Source: Firmicutes bacterium OM04-13BH (GTDB lineage: Bacteria > Bacillota > Clostridia > Lachnospirales > Lachnospiraceae). Taken from it: DNA of 64,000 nucleotides. Below, in pieces: positions 61,687 to 64,000 of the stretch. The notes below the pieces were generated by a model. That model worked only from the letters and a program-made list of their open reading frames with translations, had not been told where the DNA came from and ran no database searches. Both the position numbers and the translations under genes were made by a program. Location: positions 248,001 through 312,000 of the forward strand of contig QULP01000002.1 of the NCBI GenBank assembly GCA_003481745.1, written 5' to 3'. The stretch's first letter is position 1. Each line of letters starts with the position of its first letter.

Positions 61687-62279
61687 TTGTTCTCCCAGTC
61701 CTTCCAGCTCATTCCCATATTTTTTACTTCCTGATATAATCTTGAAATCGGCATACCTACCACATTATAATAATCGCCTCTTATCTCTTTTATAAATTTT
61801 GCACAGAGTCCCTGAATTGCATAAGCTCCCGCCTTATCCATCGGTTCTTTGCTCTGTACATAAGTTTTAATTTCTTCTTCACTCATCGGATAAAATACAA
61901 CTTCTGTCTTTTCAAAAAAAGTCTGTTTTGTCTCTGCCTGATTTTCTCTCACAAACAGACTCACTCCTGTATAAACAAAGTGAGAATTTCCCTGAAGCTT
62001 TTTTAACATCGACACCGCTTCTTCTTCATCTGCCGGTTTTCCAAGAATGTTTCCATTCACAGCAACTACAGTGTCCGCTCCAATAACGCAGACATCTCCT
62101 GTTGTTTTTGAAAATACGTCCTCTCCTTTTTGGCTCGAAAGCTCCATCACGACTTCTTCTGGATTCGTGCTTGTAATGACCTCTTCTGCTTCACTTTTAC
62201 AGACTTCAAATACACATCCCATCTGAGTAAGCAGTTCTTTTCGTCTCGGTGAGCCACTGGCTAATAAGATTCTTTTCAT
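61683..62279 (-). CDS. maf: Maf-like nucleoside triphosphate pyrophosphatase
   Basis: A 198-residue Maf protein: ASGSPRRKELL at the N-terminus, VIGADTVVAVNGNILGKP and GAYAIQGLCAKFIKEIRGDYYNVVGMP. Maf proteins hydrolyse dTTP/UTP or modified nucleotides and affect septum formation. It overlaps the HAD phosphatase and is divergent from the acidic protein at 62470. Confidence 0.95.
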   Translation of the reverse strand: MKRILLASGSPRRKELLTQMGCVFEVCKSEAEEVITSTNPEEVVMELSSQKGEDVFSKTTGDVCVIGADTVVAVNGNILGKPADEEEAVSMLKKLQGNSHFVYTGVSLFVRENQAETKQTFFEKTEVVFYPMSEEEIKTYVQSKEPMDKAGAYAIQGLCAKFIKEIRGDYYNVVGMPISRLYQEVKNMGMSWKDWENK

Positions 62280-62469
62280 ATCTTAAGTTCTCCGTTGTTA
62301 TTCTTTTGAATGTAAATCATTGCTTCTACATTCTTAACTCTTTTTTAGTATAATATTTCTTCGTCCTACATGCAATATCTTTTATTTGTAAAAAATTCAT
62401 TTCACATTCTTGTTAAAATGTATTATAATGGTAATAATAAAAACAGACAGTTAGAAAGGACGTATGTAT

Positions 62470-62982
62470 ATGGGTAGTTTTTATAAGAAAGCTTTAGGAT
62501 TTGGAGCACTTGGAGCTGCAGCTGGAGCCGTTGCATATTATCTCAAAAAACAAAAAGAAAAAGACCCTCAGCTTGAAGAGGATTTTGCAGATTTTCATGA
62601 TAATATCAAAGAAACCGCTTCCTCTGCCGCAAACGTTGCTTCCCGCTTAAAAGAAAAAGTGGAACAAACCGTAGAAGAAACCGTTCAGAAAGTAAGAGAA
62701 CATACGGATGATATCCTCGATGATTTAGATAAACTCGATGATGAAACTATCTTTGAGGATGACGAATTTTTTGATTCTCCGTCTGACACCTCAGAAGAGT
62801 TTGAATCTTCCAAAGAAGAAGAGGACTTCAAACCAGTCGAAGAAAGCAAAGAAGAACCAAAAGAAACAGAAACAGATAACGAAGCAGATAAAGAAAACGA
62901 AATCGAAAAAGAAGAAAGCAGTGAAGCCGCAGCGGATGAAAAAGATTCTGATACCGATGTTTCCAAAGAAATCGAACTTTAA
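62470..62982 (+). CDS. YtxH-like membrane-anchored acidic protein
   Basis: About 170 residues: one N-terminal helix (LGFGALGAAAGAVAYYL), an amphipathic helical part (about 40-75) typical of YtxH-like stress proteins, and a very acidic tail of Glu/Asp/Lys/Ser (about 85-170). ATG at 62470 lies 9 bases after AAAGGA; the in-frame ATG at 62464 is too close to it. Role unknown; probably a surface or inner-membrane scaffold. Confidence 0.7.
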   Translation: MGSFYKKALGFGALGAAAGAVAYYLKKQKEKDPQLEEDFADFHDNIKETASSAANVASRLKEKVEQTVEETVQKVREHTDDILDDLDKLDDETIFEDDEFFDSPSDTSEEFESSKEEEDFKPVEESKEEPKETETDNEADKENEIEKEESSEAAADEKDSDTDVSKEIEL

Positions 62983-62995
62983 TATGAATTCACTC

Positions 62996-63036
62996 AAAGA
63001 AGAGTATTGTCTCAAATTCAATACTCTTCTTTTTTG
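62996..63036 (+). terminator. Terminator after the acidic protein
   Basis: AAGAAGAGTATTG and CAATACTCTTCTT form a perfect 13-bp stem followed by TTTTTG. Confidence 0.92.
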
Positions 63037-63067
63037 TCCAAAAATCGTCAAATTTCGTTGATTTATT

Positions 63068-63134
63068 TTGCTAATCCGATAAAACTATGCTATGATAGGA
63101 CTATTGGCAAAAACGTCCGATTTTCCCGTTTTTG
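63068..63134 (+). promoter_or_regulatory. rmlD-like gene promoter and leader hairpin
   Basis: TTGCTA (63068-63073), 17 bases, TATGAT (63091-63096). Just after the expected start, CAAAAACG (63108-63115) and CGTTTTTG (63127-63134) form a hairpin. Confidence 0.6.
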
Positions 63135-63150
63135 TTCATCAGACAGCCTA

Positions 63151-63302
63151 GTCCTGTATCAATGATATTTCATTAAATAACTTGTGTAAATTTCCATCTG
63201 CTACGTTGTCGTCAATCGCCGTAGCCACTACGGCTCATTCCTCTGTCTTGCAGATTGAAAATTTATCCTGCGTTATTTGTTTAAAAGTCAATGATACAGT
63301 AC
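63151..63302. repeat. 152-bp palindromic element in the leader of the rmlD-like gene
   Basis: The arms pair from the ends (CCTGTATCAATGA against TCAATGATACAG, with AAATAAC/GTTATTT inside) to the exact centre, where GCCGTAG-CCA-CTACGGC (63218-63234) is a perfect stem. It has no coding frame. It looks like a dispersed intergenic repeat. Confidence 0.7.
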
Positions 63303-63332
63303 ACTAAATTTTACTCAAAGGAGGATTTTTTC

Positions 63333-64000
63333 ATGGAAAAAATATGGATTGCCGGTGCAAAAGGACACGTTGGCTCTGCCTTGTGCGATTTACTTGACTG
63401 CAGACATTATGAAATTCTGCCAACGGATTTAGAGGAAGTTGATATCACGGACCGTGAATCAGTCAGCAATTATGTTCGTGTCAGCCGTCCCGATGTTTTG
63501 ATTAACTGTGTTGGTTTTGGTGATATTACTTCTTGTGAAGCCCAGCCGGATAAGGCATATCAGGTTAATACCGTGGGTGCACGAAATCTTGCCGTACAGG
63601 CGCAGGCTATCGGTGCAAAGCTGATTCATCTGTCTACCGATGACGTTTTCTCTCATCATGCCAGACAGCCTTATAATGAATTTGAAATTCCAACCCCTTC
63701 CACCATTTATGGAAAAAGTAAACTTGCAGGAGAGCGTTTTGTACAAAATCTCTGTACCCGCCATGTTATCGTAAGAAGCAGCTGGGTCTACGGTATTGGA
63801 AAAGATTTTGTAAATACGATTCTAGAAGCCGCAAATAATCCTTCTGTCACTTCTATGGAAGTTGCAGAAAACGAATTTGCAAGCCCTACAAGTGCAACCG
63901 AACTTGCAAAAGTGATTGAACAACTGATTGATAATGACTGTCTTGGTATTTATCATGCAGTCTGCGGCGGATTTTGCAGCCGATTTGAATTTGCACAGGC
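63333..64000 (+). CDS. rmlD: dTDP-4-dehydrorhamnose reductase-like protein (RmlD, cut by window)
   Basis: The first 222 codons of an SDR-type sugar nucleotide reductase. NAD-binding GAKGHVGSALCDLL, the LIHLSTDDVF strand with catalytic Ser/Thr and YGKSK (YxxxK) are visible, as in RmlD, which makes dTDP-L-rhamnose for cell surface glycans. AAAGGAGG precedes the ATG. No other rhamnose gene is in the window, so the exact sugar is not certain. The 5' leader of about 230 bases is unusually long and contains a palindromic element. Confidence 0.85.
   Translation, partial: MEKIWIAGAKGHVGSALCDLLDCRHYEILPTDLEEVDITDRESVSNYVRVSRPDVLINCVGFGDITSCEAQPDKAYQVNTVGARNLAVQAQAIGAKLIHLSTDDVFSHHARQPYNEFEIPTPSTIYGKSKLAGERFVQNLCTRHVIVRSSWVYGIGKDFVNTILEAANNPSVTSMEVAENEFASPTSATELAKVIEQLIDNDCLGIYHAVCGGFCSRFEFAQ

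Noticed and set aside
62685..62966. Minus-strand Ser-rich reading frame
   Set aside because: It is the antisense shadow of the Glu/Asp/Lys-rich tail of the YtxH-like protein.

Overview
The window reads as a chromosomal segment of a low-GC, Gram-positive anaerobe of the class Clostridia, most likely family Lachnospiraceae. Markers are the SCIFF peptide with its radical SAM maturase, oxygen-independent HemZ, fused SecDF, a class-3 fructose bisphosphatase, TIGR04086 and DUF5721 family proteins, two DegV proteins, strong GGAGG ribosome binding sites and TTGACA/TATAAT promoters. No rRNA, tRNA, CRISPR array, phage or intact insertion sequence was recognised.

Region 1 (1-7.8 kb): a minus-strand unit made of a Fur-family regulator, a truncated remnant, two YibE/F membrane proteins and a cut-off hypothetical gene. 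It is followed by a plus-strand MATE and ABC exporter pair and a FUSC-like membrane protein.

Region 2 (7.8-15.1 kb): an accessory locus resembling CO dehydrogenase / metallocentre maturation clusters. It holds an intact CooC-like ATPase, a MoxR/NorQ-type AAA+ ATPase, a NorD-type VWA protein, a zinc ribbon protein and a DUF3786 protein. Two further CooC-like genes are broken. A TetR and an Rrf2 regulator are transcribed divergently from these genes, and both divergent promoter regions carry nearly the same promoter/operator module. No carbon monoxide dehydrogenase gene lies in the window, so the locus looks like a partly decayed or orphan maturation system. Around it are remnants of an MBL-fold hydrolase and possibly a TnpB.

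Region 3 (15.1-20.4 kb): a hybrid sensor kinase directly preceded by a lipoprotein that joins a solute-binding domain to a 5'-nucleotidase-C-like domain, then an isolated receiver fragment, a REP-like repeat and a 161-bp MITE-like element.

Region 4 (20.4-48.8 kb): mostly housekeeping genes on the minus strand: tsf-rpsB, an esterase, fbp, argS-degV, an ABC permease with two HlyD-like adaptors (no ATPase gene), hemZ-HD-hisS-aspS, an MBL hydrolase, relA/spoT, apt, recJ, secDF and the SCIFF pair scfA-scfB.

Region 5 (48.8-64 kb): a small membrane protein, a large acidic surface protein, a CNNM/CorC-type protein, YesL, YdcF, a second DegV, NudC, htpG under a perfect CIRCE element, aldehyde dehydrogenase, a HAD phosphatase overlapping maf, an acidic YtxH-like protein and the start of an RmlD-like gene. 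A 152-bp palindromic element lies in front of that last gene.

Short dispersed repeats recur between genes: three copies of a REP-like hairpin (one nested in a terminator loop, one supplying a candidate -35 box) and a family of palindromic half-sites.
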